Part shown: piece by piece, positions 1 through 7,144 of the stretch
Layout of the letters: each line of letters opens with the position of its first letter
Numbering within the stretch: position 1 is the first letter of the stretch
Assembly (NCBI GenBank): GCA_037442205.1
Contig: JBBIQS010000145.1
Coordinates: forward strand, 1-9,965
Direction of reading: 5' to 3'
From: JBBIQS01 sp037442205
Lineage (GTDB): Bacteria; Myxococcota; Myxococcia; Myxococcales; UBA5297
DNA length: 9,965 bases
Notes under the pieces: generated by a model
Seen by the model: only the letters and a program-made list of their open reading frames with translations
What the model was told of the DNA's origin: nothing
Database searches by the model: none
Position numbers and translations under genes: made by a program

Positions 1-276
1 CACCTGCACCGGCAGACTCCGATCCGTGGTCGTCCCGTCTCCCAACTGCCCGTAGGCGTTCCAGCCCCACGCCCAGACCGTGCCGCCGCTCCTGAGAGCT
101 ACCGTGTGCCACCGGCCGGCGGCCACGGCCGACACTTCCGTCAGCCCGCTCACCTGCACTGGCGAGCTGCGCTGAGTGGACGTTCCATCTCCCAGTTGCC
201 CAAAGCGATTATCGCCCCACGCCCAGACCGTCGCGTCGCTCTTGACCGCCACCGAGTGCAACTCGCCGGCGGCGAT
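1..276 (-). repeat. 150-bp RCC1 coding repeats, left set
   Basis: The motif CCCCACGCCCAGACCGT occurs at 65-81 and again at 215-231, a period of exactly 150 bp (50 codons, one RCC1 blade). Positions 221-258 match 9912-9949 of the right-hand RCC1 gene at 35 of 38 bases by eye, in the same orientation. Confidence 0.8.
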
Positions 277-456
277 CAGCGGCATGGCACACGGCGCGCC
301 GGTGACGCAGGCCTGAAGCGAGTCGGGCGGCGTACCCACCGCCTGCGACAGCGTGCCCAGGTTGGAGACCTGTTCCGACGTTGCGTCGGATCGGGCGCAG
401 CCGGCCGCCGATGCCAGGCACACCAGCAGCCACAGGCTTCGCTTGCAGCAGTCCAT
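1..456 (-). CDS. RCC1-repeat lipoprotein, N-terminal part (runs off left edge)
   Basis: The first 152 codons of a minus-strand gene are present, starting with ATG at 456; the frame is open to position 1. GGAGAGG lies about 8 nt upstream of this ATG and supports the start. The protein begins with a basic, hydrophobic signal peptide (CCKRSLWLLVCLASAAGC); Cys20 in AAGC is a plausible, slightly non-canonical lipobox, so export and lipid anchoring are inferred. From about residue 61 come RCC1-type (regulator of chromosome condensation, beta-propeller) repeats of 50 residues: HSVAVKSDATVWAWG, FGQLGDGTSTQRSSPVQVSG, then HTVALRSGGTVWAWG and YGQLGDGTTTDRSLPVQV. Such repeats form blades of a propeller and usually mediate protein contacts; the partner here is unknown. 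The C-terminus is missing, so it cannot be told whether EGF modules and a MYXO-CTERM tail follow, as in the related gene at the right edge. It is divergent from the DUF3788 gene at 803. Confidence 0.88.
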   Translation of the reverse strand, partial: MDCCKRSLWLLVCLASAAGCARSDATSEQVSNLGTLSQAVGTPPDSLQACVTGAPCAMPLIAAGELHSVAVKSDATVWAWGDNRFGQLGDGTSTQRSSPVQVSGLTEVSAVAAGRWHTVALRSGGTVWAWGWNAYGQLGDGTTTDRSLPVQV

Positions 457-623
457 TCGATGTCCCTCTCCGCCAATGGCCGAGCGCGATTCGCGACCCG
501 TCCCTCGCTCCCGACCTGGATCCGGTCCCCAGCTTCGACAGCCTCAGGGCTCTCCGGTTCGCGGCCACCGGCACTCTATCCCAAGAGCGCAGACTACTTG
601 GTGTTCCACCGACTCAATGCGCC

Positions 624-640
624 GATCCTCGGCGAGGATC
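624..640. promoter_or_regulatory. Perfect inverted repeat GATCCTC-ggc-GAGGATC
   Basis: Seven-base arms flank a 3-base centre within the divergent promoter region, about 160 bp upstream of the DUF3788 start. It could be a binding site for a dimeric regulator or a small hairpin. A chance occurrence is quite possible in sequence of this GC content. Confidence 0.25.
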
Positions 641-790
641 TCCAACCGGAGCCGGACGAGTCCCGGCGATCCAGCGCGGCAAACCCCGCCAGCACCAACG
701 GGAATTCCGGCGCCGGCGGCGCCCGACCCGCCGCCTCGCCTGACCTCAGGAGAGTATGCTCCGGACGTCTTACCGCCGCGGGCCGGGTCG

Positions 791-796
791 AAGGAG
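791..796 (+). promoter_or_regulatory. Ribosome binding site AAGGAG for the DUF3788 gene
   Basis: AAGGAG lies 6 nt before the ATG at 803. It fixes the start against the in-frame upstream candidates. Confidence 0.75.
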
Positions 797-802
797 CCGC
801 CG

Positions 803-1213
803 ATGACCACCCCCAACGTCCTGTTGGATAAGTCGCGCGAACCCGGCGACGGGCAGCTCCGGGGCGCGCTCGGCGAATCCTGGAGGTTCTTCGAGGAAGT
901 GCGCGCGCTGACCGAGGCCTGCGACCAGGATTGGCGGCACCACGGCAGGAAATACGGCTGGAAGCTCAAGGTCCACGCCGAGGGGAAGAACCTCTGCGAG
1001 ATCACCGTCGCCGAGGGCCGGTTCCTGGTGACCATGGCCATCCGCGAGAAGGAGCTGCAGGACCTCAAGGCGGATGCGGCGCTGGCGGAGCTCGGCGGCG
1101 GCGGGCAGTTCCCCGAGGGCTATGGGATCAAGGTCGAGGTCTGCGACCGGACCTCCTGCGATCGCGCCAAGGCGGTGCTCAGTTTCATCATGGCCAGGCG
1201 TTCGCTGTCCTGA
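803..1213 (+). CDS. DUF3788 family protein
   Basis: This encodes a 136-residue protein with no signal peptide or membrane segment, so it is probably cytoplasmic. The ATG at 803 is preceded by AAGGAG at 791-796 with a 6-nt spacer, a near-ideal ribosome binding site that excludes the longer upstream frame starting near 353. The pattern matches my memory of DUF3788: an N-terminal LGES.RFFEEV segment (about 23-33), the block WRHHGRKYGWKLKV (44-57), a strand FLVTMAIREKEL (74-85), and a C-terminal EGYGIKVEV segment (105-113) before a final helix. Length is in the usual range for the family. Its function is unknown; family members are small stand-alone proteins and some resemble alpha/beta ligand-binding folds, which is only a suggestion. 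It is the only plus-strand gene in the window and is flanked by envelope-protein genes with no obvious link. Family assignment was made from the pattern, not from a search. Confidence 0.85.
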   Translation: MTTPNVLLDKSREPGDGQLRGALGESWRFFEEVRALTEACDQDWRHHGRKYGWKLKVHAEGKNLCEITVAEGRFLVTMAIREKELQDLKADAALAELGGGGQFPEGYGIKVEVCDRTSCDRAKAVLSFIMARRSLS

Positions 1214-1229
1214 GCCTGCACCTTCTGTC

Positions 1230-1262
1230 CCGTCCCCGCGCCGGTGAGCGCTGGTGGGACGG
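1230..1262. terminator. Stem-loop downstream of the DUF3788 gene
   Basis: CCGTCCC (1230-1236) pairs with GGGACGG (1256-1262), with an inner GCGC/GCGC stem (1238-1241 with 1248-1251). It begins 17 nt after the DUF3788 stop codon. No T-tract follows, so it is not a classical intrinsic terminator; it may act with Rho or stabilise a 3' end. Confidence 0.3.
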
Positions 1263-1351
1263 CCCAGGATCGTCAATTCCGCGAATCCAAAGAGGAAATC
1301 CCCGCCCCCTTCCGCGGCACGAGCCCTTCGACGATCACAGGGCAGGCGGAA

Positions 1352-1390
1352 TCGAGGGGCCCTCGACTTCGAGGCTCGCAAGCTCGCCTC
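1352..1390. terminator. Paired inverted repeats in the convergent gap
   Basis: Two hairpins lie side by side: TCGAGG-GGC-CCTCGA at 1352-1366, and GAGGC (1371-1375) with GCCTC (1386-1390). They lie about 70-100 nt past the phosphoesterase stop (minus) and 140-180 nt past the DUF3788 stop (plus). In a convergent gap they could stop transcription from both sides. No T-run is present, so confidence is low. Confidence 0.25.
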
Positions 1391-1456
1391 TACGCTCGGG
1401 CCGAACGGAGGCGCTTCCATCTTTCGCAACGGATGGTGCCGTCCGCCGTCGCCGGC

Positions 1457-2872
1457 CTACCCGGTATACGGCGGCTGGTCGACGCACCCGCCGGTCCCTG
1501 CCGGCGGCGCGTCGGGAACCGGCATCAGGTCGTGGCCGCAGGTGAAGTCGAACATGTCCAGCAGCGCGTCGGCGTTGGCGTCGCGCGCGGTCAAAGCCGG
1601 CAGTCCGAAGATGGCCTCGATGAACCGGGTGATCGCGGTGTGGTCGTGGACGACGTGCGAGGCGTAGTTGCGCCGCGCCCAGGGGGAAATCACCACCAGC
1701 GGGACCCGCACGCCGAGCAGGGTGTAGGGAGAATTCGTCGGCGCCGCCTGGCAGGCCGGTCCGAACTGCTCCGGGTTCACGTGGTCCGCGAAACCGCCGC
1801 CTTCGTCGTAGGTGAAGACGATCGCCAGGCTCTTCCACTGCGGGCTCTTCATCGCGTGATCGTAGATGTTCCTGACCCACTTCTCGCCCACCTGCAGGTC
1901 GGCGGTCGGATGGTCGTCGCTGTAGTTCTCCACCCCGTCCACGAACGCGACGTTCGGCAGCGTCCCCTTGTCGAGCGCGGCGAGGAAGTCGTCGAACGAG
2001 TGCACCCCGGGCGAATCAGGCCGCATCCCCAGCGTGCCGCTGAACGGCTCGCCAATCAGGCTCGGATTGCCGTTGACCGGCGTCGGGTCGGTGTACGCCC
2101 CCCAGGTGAACCCCTTGTCCATCAGCGTCCTCAGGATCGAGGGCTGGTCCTTGTTCGGATAGGTGATGCCGGTGGACACCACCCCCTGGTTGCTCCCGAA
2201 CATGAAGAAGTTGCGCGAGCTGAAGGTGCCGCTCTGCAGCGGCGCGAAATGCCGGTCGCTCACCGCGAAGGTCTTGGCCAGCCAGTAGTAGAAGGGCAGG
2301 TCGGACTCGTCGTAATAGCTCATCACGTAGTGGCCGTCGGTCTTCACCGGCCCGCTGGTGGTGTCGGCGGCGTTCTTGACGAACCCGTCCATCGCCCCGT
2401 GATTGATCGACCGCTGCATCGCGTCGGCCTGGTGCCCCGGGTCGAGCAGGCAGGTCGAGGTCGCGCGCTCGAAATGGACGGCCTTGCCGTCGTTGTCGGA
2501 GTTGGCGAAGCCCGGGTCGATGCCGTCTACGCCCGGCTGCCCTCGCTCGGCCAGCTTGCCCAGGACGTGGTCGAAGCTGCGGTTCTCCTTCATCAGCACG
2601 ATGACGTGCTGAATCGGGATGTTCCCGAGCGCCTCCGCCGCGACCCCGAGGCTGTCGCTCGCCAGCGAGCCCTGCTGGTAGCTGCACGCCTTCCGCTCGG
2701 CGGCCTTCTGCTCCGCCTGAATCGTCACCTTGCGACAGTCCACCTGCCGGTCCGGCGGGGTCGTCATGCCGATGATGGCCCCGAAACCCCAGTCGGTGGT
2801 GGCGGCACAGGAAACAGCGACCACGACAATCACCGCGCCGACGATGCGCTTGGAAAGGCGAAATCCGCTCAT
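1457..2872 (-). CDS. Exported phosphoesterase, phospholipase C / acid phosphatase AcpA-like (PF04185 type)
   Basis: The 471-residue product starts with a basic, hydrophobic leader (SKRIVGAVIVVVAVSC); Cys22 in AVSC may be a lipobox, so it is exported and possibly lipid-anchored. The phosphoesterase hallmarks appear in order: IQHVIVLMKENRSFDH (87-102, with E96/N97 at the metal-binding position), MDGFVKN (161-167), DLPFYYWLAKTFAVSDRHF (191-209), SGTFSSRNFF (214-223, where Thr216 is in the usual nucleophile position), TYDEGGGFADHV (354-365, probable metal ligands D356, E357, H364), and VRVPLVVISPWARR (388-401) followed by HDHTAITRFIEAIFG (409-423). Enzymes of this family hydrolyse phosphate mono- or diesters, including phospholipids; the substrate here cannot be told. 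Its ATG overlaps the upstream stop in ATGA (2869-2872) and has no strong ribosome site of its own, so translation is probably coupled to the beta-barrel gene. The protein looks intact and full length. Confidence 0.92.
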   Translation of the reverse strand: MSGFRLSKRIVGAVIVVVAVSCAATTDWGFGAIIGMTTPPDRQVDCRKVTIQAEQKAAERKACSYQQGSLASDSLGVAAEALGNIPIQHVIVLMKENRSFDHVLGKLAERGQPGVDGIDPGFANSDNDGKAVHFERATSTCLLDPGHQADAMQRSINHGAMDGFVKNAADTTSGPVKTDGHYVMSYYDESDLPFYYWLAKTFAVSDRHFAPLQSGTFSSRNFFMFGSNQGVVSTGITYPNKDQPSILRTLMDKGFTWGAYTDPTPVNGNPSLIGEPFSGTLGMRPDSPGVHSFDDFLAALDKGTLPNVAFVDGVENYSDDHPTADLQVGEKWVRNIYDHAMKSPQWKSLAIVFTYDEGGGFADHVNPEQFGPACQAAPTNSPYTLLGVRVPLVVISPWARRNYASHVVHDHTAITRFIEAIFGLPALTARDANADALLDMFDFTCGHDLMPVPDAPPAGTGGCVDQPPYTG

Positions 2873-3798
2873 AGGGCGTACCCGGTGTTGAGGGCGAACA
2901 GGACGTCAACCGGCTCGGCGGGATGGGCCACCTGCGAGCTGCCGGCGGTGACGATGGTGTAGCTGTCGTCGAAGAAAGAGGCGGCGAAGGAGAGCCAGAA
3001 ATGGCTGCCGAAGCGCTTGCGGACGTCGGCGTTGAAGGCCCAGTGGGTGAACGAGGTGGTGGTCCCCATCGCCGCATTTCTCTCGCGCGGGGCGATGCCG
3101 ACGAGACCTTCCAGCGCGAGCGCGAGGCTGTTCGCGAGATCGTATTGCCCGCGGGCTCCGACCTCGAAGAACGCCCGAGCCGGCGTGTTGACCTGCGGCC
3201 CGCGCAGCCAGCTCTGCAGGAACCCAGTCAGCTTGAGCGAATAGCGCGCTGGGATTTCCGGGGAATCGAGGAGCGAATAGCCGGCGCTTACCCGCAGAGC
3301 GCCATCGGCATTGAGGCCGCCGACATTGTCGAGGCTGTTGATCGTCCGCAGCTCACCGAAGCCGACGCCCGGCTCGGTGATGGCCCGCAGGTTCGCGGCG
3401 ACGCTTCCCTCGAGGTACGGGCTCCAGCGAAAGCTCGGAGAAAAGCGGTAGCCGGCGCTCAAATCACCCGCCGCGCTCGCGCCGATCAGATGATGGTAGG
3501 GCCGCGTGTTGGCGAGGGTTCCGCCGGTCGCGACCGCGTTGGCATCCCACTGCCAGAGCCACTTTCTGGCGTCGGTGCTCTCCAGACAGCCGAGGCGCGC
3601 GCCGGCAACGGAGAGGAGCTGGTATCCGTAGACGCCGTAGCCGGCGCTGCCTCCGATCGCCGGGCCGTACAGGCACTCCTGGTACTCGGCGGGAGGGAGA
3701 ACCGTGAGCTGCGCCTCCTGCGCCCCGGCCGGCAGGGAGACACAGAAGAGCGCCAGAGCGGATAGCAGGGGTGCGGCGTGTCGTCTCTCGTTGCGCAT
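2869..3798 (-). CDS. Probable outer-membrane beta-barrel protein
   Basis: I chose the ATG at 3798 (309 residues) because a clear Sec signal peptide starts there: NERRH, then PLLSALALFCVSLPAGA, with likely cleavage after A26 before QEAQ. The same frame stays open upstream to 4137, but that stretch is a decayed remnant of another gene. The mature part is rich in alternating aromatic/polar strands, for example YGVYGYQLLSVAGARL (54-69), LSAGYRFSPSFRWSPYLEGSV (113-133), ARYSLKLTGFLQSWLRG (184-200), HWAFNADVRKRFGSHFWLSF (252-271) and the end VDVLFALNTGYAL. This suggests 8-12 strands but matches no family I can name. Mature Cys42 and Cys71 could form a disulfide. The final residue is Leu, not the usual Phe/Tyr of OmpA/porin-type barrels, though Tyr is third from the end. 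The stop overlaps the phosphoesterase start, so the two are co-expressed. A transport or display role for the phosphoesterase is possible but unproven. Confidence 0.82.
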   Translation of the reverse strand: MRNERRHAAPLLSALALFCVSLPAGAQEAQLTVLPPAEYQECLYGPAIGGSAGYGVYGYQLLSVAGARLGCLESTDARKWLWQWDANAVATGGTLANTRPYHHLIGASAAGDLSAGYRFSPSFRWSPYLEGSVAANLRAITEPGVGFGELRTINSLDNVGGLNADGALRVSAGYSLLDSPEIPARYSLKLTGFLQSWLRGPQVNTPARAFFEVGARGQYDLANSLALALEGLVGIAPRERNAAMGTTTSFTHWAFNADVRKRFGSHFWLSFAASFFDDSYTIVTAGSSQVAHPAEPVDVLFALNTGYAL

Positions 3799-3840
3799 GG
3801 CGCGTGGTTGCCTCGCGTGCGGGGAAGCGTTCGGTTTCGG

Positions 3841-3850
3841 GAGATATAAC
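3841..3850 (-). promoter_or_regulatory. Candidate -10 element upstream of the beta-barrel/phosphoesterase pair
   Basis: An AT-rich island reads GTTATATCTC on the minus strand, about 45-50 nt upstream of the ATG at 3798. It stands out in otherwise GC-rich DNA. I see no good -35 box at 16-18 nt, so this is only a candidate. Confidence 0.3.
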
Positions 3851-3887
3851 GGCCTGCCGGCGCCAGTCCGGCGGAAATGCACCGGCA

Positions 3888-4150
3888 GCGAGCGCGTCCT
3901 CCTGCCGATCAGCGCTGCCAAGCGCGCGAAACTCCAGGAGGAATTTCGGTGCGCTGACCGCGCCCGAGCTGCAGCCGCAGCCGAGTCGGCCCCAGGGGCG
4001 CCCGAGGCGGAAGCGGCATCGGGCTCGTCGTCCTGGCCGGCGTCGGAAACGGAGCGCAGGCCGGATGGCCCTGGCCTCCCGCCGCACATTGGTTGCACGA
4101 ATCCCCGCCAATCCGCCGGCGCGGATTCACCTGCCATCGGCCTGCGAGCT
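3888..4150 (-). pseudogene. Decayed 3' end of an EGF-repeat / MYXO-CTERM surface-protein gene
   Basis: Read on the minus strand, three frames together reproduce the end of the right-hand RCC1/EGF/MYXO-CTERM protein. The order is: QADGR-stop-IRAGGLAG (about 4143-4110; the stop TGA at 4129-4127 replaces an EGF cysteine codon); then, in another frame, DSCNQCAAGGQGHPACAP (compare CDQCAAGYGDYPLCAP in the intact gene); then DAGQDDEPDAASASG (compare the intact Asp-Ala-Gly spacer); then GCGCSSGAVSAP (compare GCACSSGGGGAL); then ARLAALIGRRTR (compare AGLAALAKKRR). At least four frame changes plus one stop are needed, so no functional protein is made. The similarity holds at DNA level, e.g. GAGCTGCAGCCGCAGCC at 3966-3982 against GAGCTGCAGGCGCAGCC in the intact gene. 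The upstream part may extend to about 4190. Sequencing error is unlikely to explain so many shifts when every neighbouring gene is intact. Confidence 0.75.
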
Positions 4151-4220
4151 CCGTGGCGGAGCGGCCGCGAACCGTCGCTTCACCGCGACCGCGCCTGCGC
4201 CTGGCCGCCCCGGTCCGGGA

Positions 4221-7142
4221 TCAGGGTGTGACGAAGTGAGCCACTGCCGAGGAGGCGTTGCCGTCGCTGTCGACGAAGGAGACCTCCCATTCGTAGGGAG
4301 TCGCCCTGTCGAGCGTGATGGGACAGATCACCTTGCTCGAGGCCGTGGCGCCGAGCGAAATCGCCCAGACCTCGCCGCTGGGGCCGCGCACCGACAAGTT
4401 CTGGCGCATGCCGCTGGCAGGGAGGCTGGAAGCGTACCACTGGAAGGTTGGGGTGAGCGAGCCGACGGTGGCGCCGTCCGGCGGATCAGTGAGCCTCGGC
4501 ATTGACGTGACCCAGGCCGAGGGGGTCACTGGCATGGTGCACATGCGGCCGTCCGGGCCCTGGGCGTTGACCAGGTAGGTGGTCGAAACCGGCGACCCGC
4601 TCTGGATCGTCGCCGGGACCGACATCCGGAAAATGGCGCCGCCCGCCGGATCGCCGTCGGGGCCGCGCAGATCGCTCGGCGGCTGCGCCTGGAAGGTCCC
4701 GCCGGCCAGGGTCCCGACCAGGGTCGCCTGCAGCGGGACTCTCAGCCCCGGCTGGATCTTGAGATCGACCGCGTAGGAATCGCCGCCCGGAATGCTTCGA
4801 TGTCCGGAGAGCGCCACCGCCGTCAGCGGCGCGACCGGCAGCATCACCTTGGCCGCCAGCGTGGTGTTGCCGATGATGCCGACCACCGGCGGCGGACCGT
4901 CCGCCGGCAGGGTCGTGGGATCGACCGTGACCACCCCGTCCGAGCCGACGTCGAAGAAGGCCCCCACCTCATAGTCGCCCGCCGGAACTCCGGTGATCGA
5001 GAACGGCTGGTCGCTCGCCGGATTCGGTATCCGCTGGACGAGGAGGTTCGACGGCATCGACTGGCCGGGACGCTTCGCCGCCAGGAAGACGTAGAGCGTG
5101 CCGCTGCCGGTCGCGCCGCCCAGGCCGGCCGCGCCGCCGACGGTGAAGGTGGCGGGGGTGGCGGTTCCATCGCTCGGGCGCTGGCCTGCTTTGAACGAGC
5201 AGACCGGATTCCCCGTGCTATCGCCCCGGGCGTTGGTCGCCACCACTTGCACATAGTATTGGCTGCCGTCGGTGAGGCCGGTGCCGCCGGCGAGCTTGTC
5301 GACGAAGGCCAGGTTTCGCATCGAGGGAGGCACGTTGCTCAAGACCCTGGTGGTCGCGTTGAAGTTCGAGGTCGCGCTCACGTAGACGTCGTAGCCGGTC
5401 GCCTGGGCCGACTCGCCCCAGAGCACCACCCCGCCGCCGTCGGTGCCGTAGGCCACGCAGGGCGAAGGAGCGGGCGCCGAGGAGGGCGCCGCCGGCGGCT
5501 GCAACACCAGGTCCGCCGTGTTCACCGCGCGCGGGGTGAAAGGTGCGGTCAGCTTCACCGCCGGGTCGATCGCCGGGACGTAGCTGCCGGTTCCCAGCAG
5601 ATCGGCGAAGGCGAAGAGGTCTACCGCGGGAGGATCCCAGACCGAGATCGTCACCACCCCGCTGGCGGTGATCGCGCCCCCGCTATCGGCGTCGGTGACG
5701 ACGACGTGGAAGTCGCCGCCATTTGTGAGCGGGGCGGCGTAGCTGATGGAAGCGGGGTCGCCAATGATGCCCGCCAGATTGCCGGTCGTCGGGCCTGGGC
5801 GCTCGAGAATCGTCCAGGTCAACGTCGTGCCGACCCTGTTTTTCGGCGAGACCGTGAGCGTCAGCGTCTCGCCCGGCTTCATCGGGCGGCTGGGGGCGCC
5901 GAAGCTCAGCGTCTCGATGGAGGAGGGAAGACCGGTGGGCAGCACCAGGATCGCCCGGACATCCGAGCGGTTGGGGACCGCCTTCGAGGTCGCCCGGAGG
6001 TGGAACACGGTGGGCTTGGCGAGCGGGGGGTTCGAGGTGGACGATGGCGCGGTGAAGAGCGTTTGCCCAGGTGTGGAGGTCGTCAGCGTCGCTCCCAATC
6101 CCTGCTCGTCGATGCTCCAGGAGACCTCCGGGGAGGTCGGGGCCGACACCGAGGCCTTGAAGACCGCCGAACCGCCCGTCCCGAGGACCACGTCGTCCCG
6201 GCTGGGCTTGGTGGGGTCGAGCAGATTGGTGATGATGACCTCCGCCGGTTGGACGCCAGGCCCGAGCCGGAGATCCTGCAACTTGTAGGGCCCGCCGGCG
6301 CCGGACACGTCCGCGTTCGCGGGCACCGAGGTGGTCGCCCCCTGCCCGTTGAGAGCGGTGACGTAGATCGGAGCCGGCTTGGGGAGCATCCCCAAGTACT
6401 TGACCTTCCCGATCAGCGGCGGGGTGGCGTCGAAACGCGTGTAGATTCGCACCTGCGCCCGGACCTCAACCGAGGGAACCGCCCGGCTGCGCACCGTGAC
6501 CGTTGCCAGGGGCTCGCCGTTGGTGGGCGGCGCGTAGTCGGCCGACCCGGTACCCGCGCCGACGCGGGAGATGGTCCCGTAGTCCGCGTAGAAATCGACC
6601 TCGCTGTTGACCGCGCCGGTGACCCTGGCATTGAAGTGGATCACGTCGTCGACCCCGGTGAGGACCGTCGAGGTGTAGAGCGGGCAGACCTCGATCACCA
6701 CCGGGTTCACGTCCTGATGGAGCGTCGCGGTGGCCTTGCTCGAGTCGGGTGCGGTGCAGGTCAGGATGAAGTCGGTGGCAGCATCGATGATGCTGGAATG
6801 ATCGCCGTTGGCCGCGACGGCGGTGGCCTTCGGGCTTCCGCCGTCGGCGATCGCCTCACGCAGCTCGCAGCCCGCGTCGCCCACCCCGCAGGTCTCCCAG
6901 TTGAGAATGACCATCGCCCCGTGATCCACCGCTCCGGTCGAAGAGAGGGTGAACGAGGTGATGGCCACCTCGGCGTCGCCGCATCCCATGCCGGCGTCGT
7001 CGGTCGGGCTGCCGGCGTCCGGCCCGGCGTCGGCCGCCGAGGTTCCGTCGCCGGGGGGGCGCGGAATGCTGTCCGCGTTGTAGAGCAGCTCGCAGCCGCT
7101 GACGAGCGCGGCCAGGAAGATCGAAGCGAAGAGACGAGACAT
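4221..7142 (-). CDS. Large Ig/FN3-like surface lipoprotein (973 aa)
   Basis: The ATG at 7142 is preceded by GGGAGG with a 9-nt spacer and lies 2 nt after the stop of the upstream gene. A short signal peptide ends in the canonical lipobox LVSGC (Cys17), so the mature protein is lipid-anchored; Glu at +2 is compatible with transport to the outer membrane or surface. A low-complexity Asp-Ala-Gly spacer (about 34-57) follows. The rest looks like a chain of beta-sandwich modules: Ig-like segments with VILNWETCG (78-86), VSWSIDEQG (340-348) and LTWTILERPG (441-450), each a typical W-containing strand. An FN3-like module (about 570-650) contains VLWGESAQATGYDVYVS and SQYYVQVVATNARGDS. A carboxypeptidase-regulatory/DUF2141-like module (about 680-770) contains ITGVPAGDYEVGAFFDV. 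The C-terminal FN3-like module (880-973) contains LTPTFQWYASS and TPYEWEVSFVDSDG. No catalytic motif is visible. A structural or adhesive surface role is inferred. Confidence 0.9.
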   Translation of the reverse strand: MSRLFASIFLAALVSGCELLYNADSIPRPPGDGTSAADAGPDAGSPTDDAGMGCGDAEVAITSFTLSSTGAVDHGAMVILNWETCGVGDAGCELREAIADGGSPKATAVAANGDHSSIIDAATDFILTCTAPDSSKATATLHQDVNPVVIEVCPLYTSTVLTGVDDVIHFNARVTGAVNSEVDFYADYGTISRVGAGTGSADYAPPTNGEPLATVTVRSRAVPSVEVRAQVRIYTRFDATPPLIGKVKYLGMLPKPAPIYVTALNGQGATTSVPANADVSGAGGPYKLQDLRLGPGVQPAEVIITNLLDPTKPSRDDVVLGTGGSAVFKASVSAPTSPEVSWSIDEQGLGATLTTSTPGQTLFTAPSSTSNPPLAKPTVFHLRATSKAVPNRSDVRAILVLPTGLPSSIETLSFGAPSRPMKPGETLTLTVSPKNRVGTTLTWTILERPGPTTGNLAGIIGDPASISYAAPLTNGGDFHVVVTDADSGGAITASGVVTISVWDPPAVDLFAFADLLGTGSYVPAIDPAVKLTAPFTPRAVNTADLVLQPPAAPSSAPAPSPCVAYGTDGGGVVLWGESAQATGYDVYVSATSNFNATTRVLSNVPPSMRNLAFVDKLAGGTGLTDGSQYYVQVVATNARGDSTGNPVCSFKAGQRPSDGTATPATFTVGGAAGLGGATGSGTLYVFLAAKRPGQSMPSNLLVQRIPNPASDQPFSITGVPAGDYEVGAFFDVGSDGVVTVDPTTLPADGPPPVVGIIGNTTLAAKVMLPVAPLTAVALSGHRSIPGGDSYAVDLKIQPGLRVPLQATLVGTLAGGTFQAQPPSDLRGPDGDPAGGAIFRMSVPATIQSGSPVSTTYLVNAQGPDGRMCTMPVTPSAWVTSMPRLTDPPDGATVGSLTPTFQWYASSLPASGMRQNLSVRGPSGEVWAISLGATASSKVICPITLDRATPYEWEVSFVDSDGNASSAVAHFVTP

Positions 7143-7144
7143 GG

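Larger units (their letters stand above)
457..802. other. Divergent intergenic region between the RCC1 lipoprotein and DUF3788 genes
   Basis: These 346 bp separate two genes transcribed away from each other, so they should hold both promoters. I see no convincing -35/-10 pair on either strand. The only clear structure is the short inverted repeat at 624-640, annotated separately. Open frames crossing the region have low-complexity Arg/Pro-rich translations and no recognisable domain, so I call no gene here. Confidence 0.5.

Noticed and set aside
276..574. Alternative minus-strand frames near the left RCC1 gene start (starts at 476 and 574)
   Set aside because: They lie out of frame with the RCC1 repeats; only the ATG at 456 gives a signal peptide followed by RCC1 blades.
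353..802. N-terminal extension of the DUF3788 gene to about 353
   Set aside because: The added 150 residues are Arg/Pro-rich and overlap the RCC1 gene on the other strand; AAGGAG at 791-796 marks the ATG at 803.
1244..2962. A 572-codon plus-strand open frame opposite the phosphoesterase
   Set aside because: It is antisense to a clear enzyme gene with all family motifs, and its translation is Arg/Val/Gly-rich without recognisable features.
3799..4137. N-terminal extension of the beta-barrel gene to a start at 4137
   Set aside because: The extension has no signal peptide, runs through the decayed MYXO-CTERM relic, and would bury the clear signal peptide that begins at 3798.
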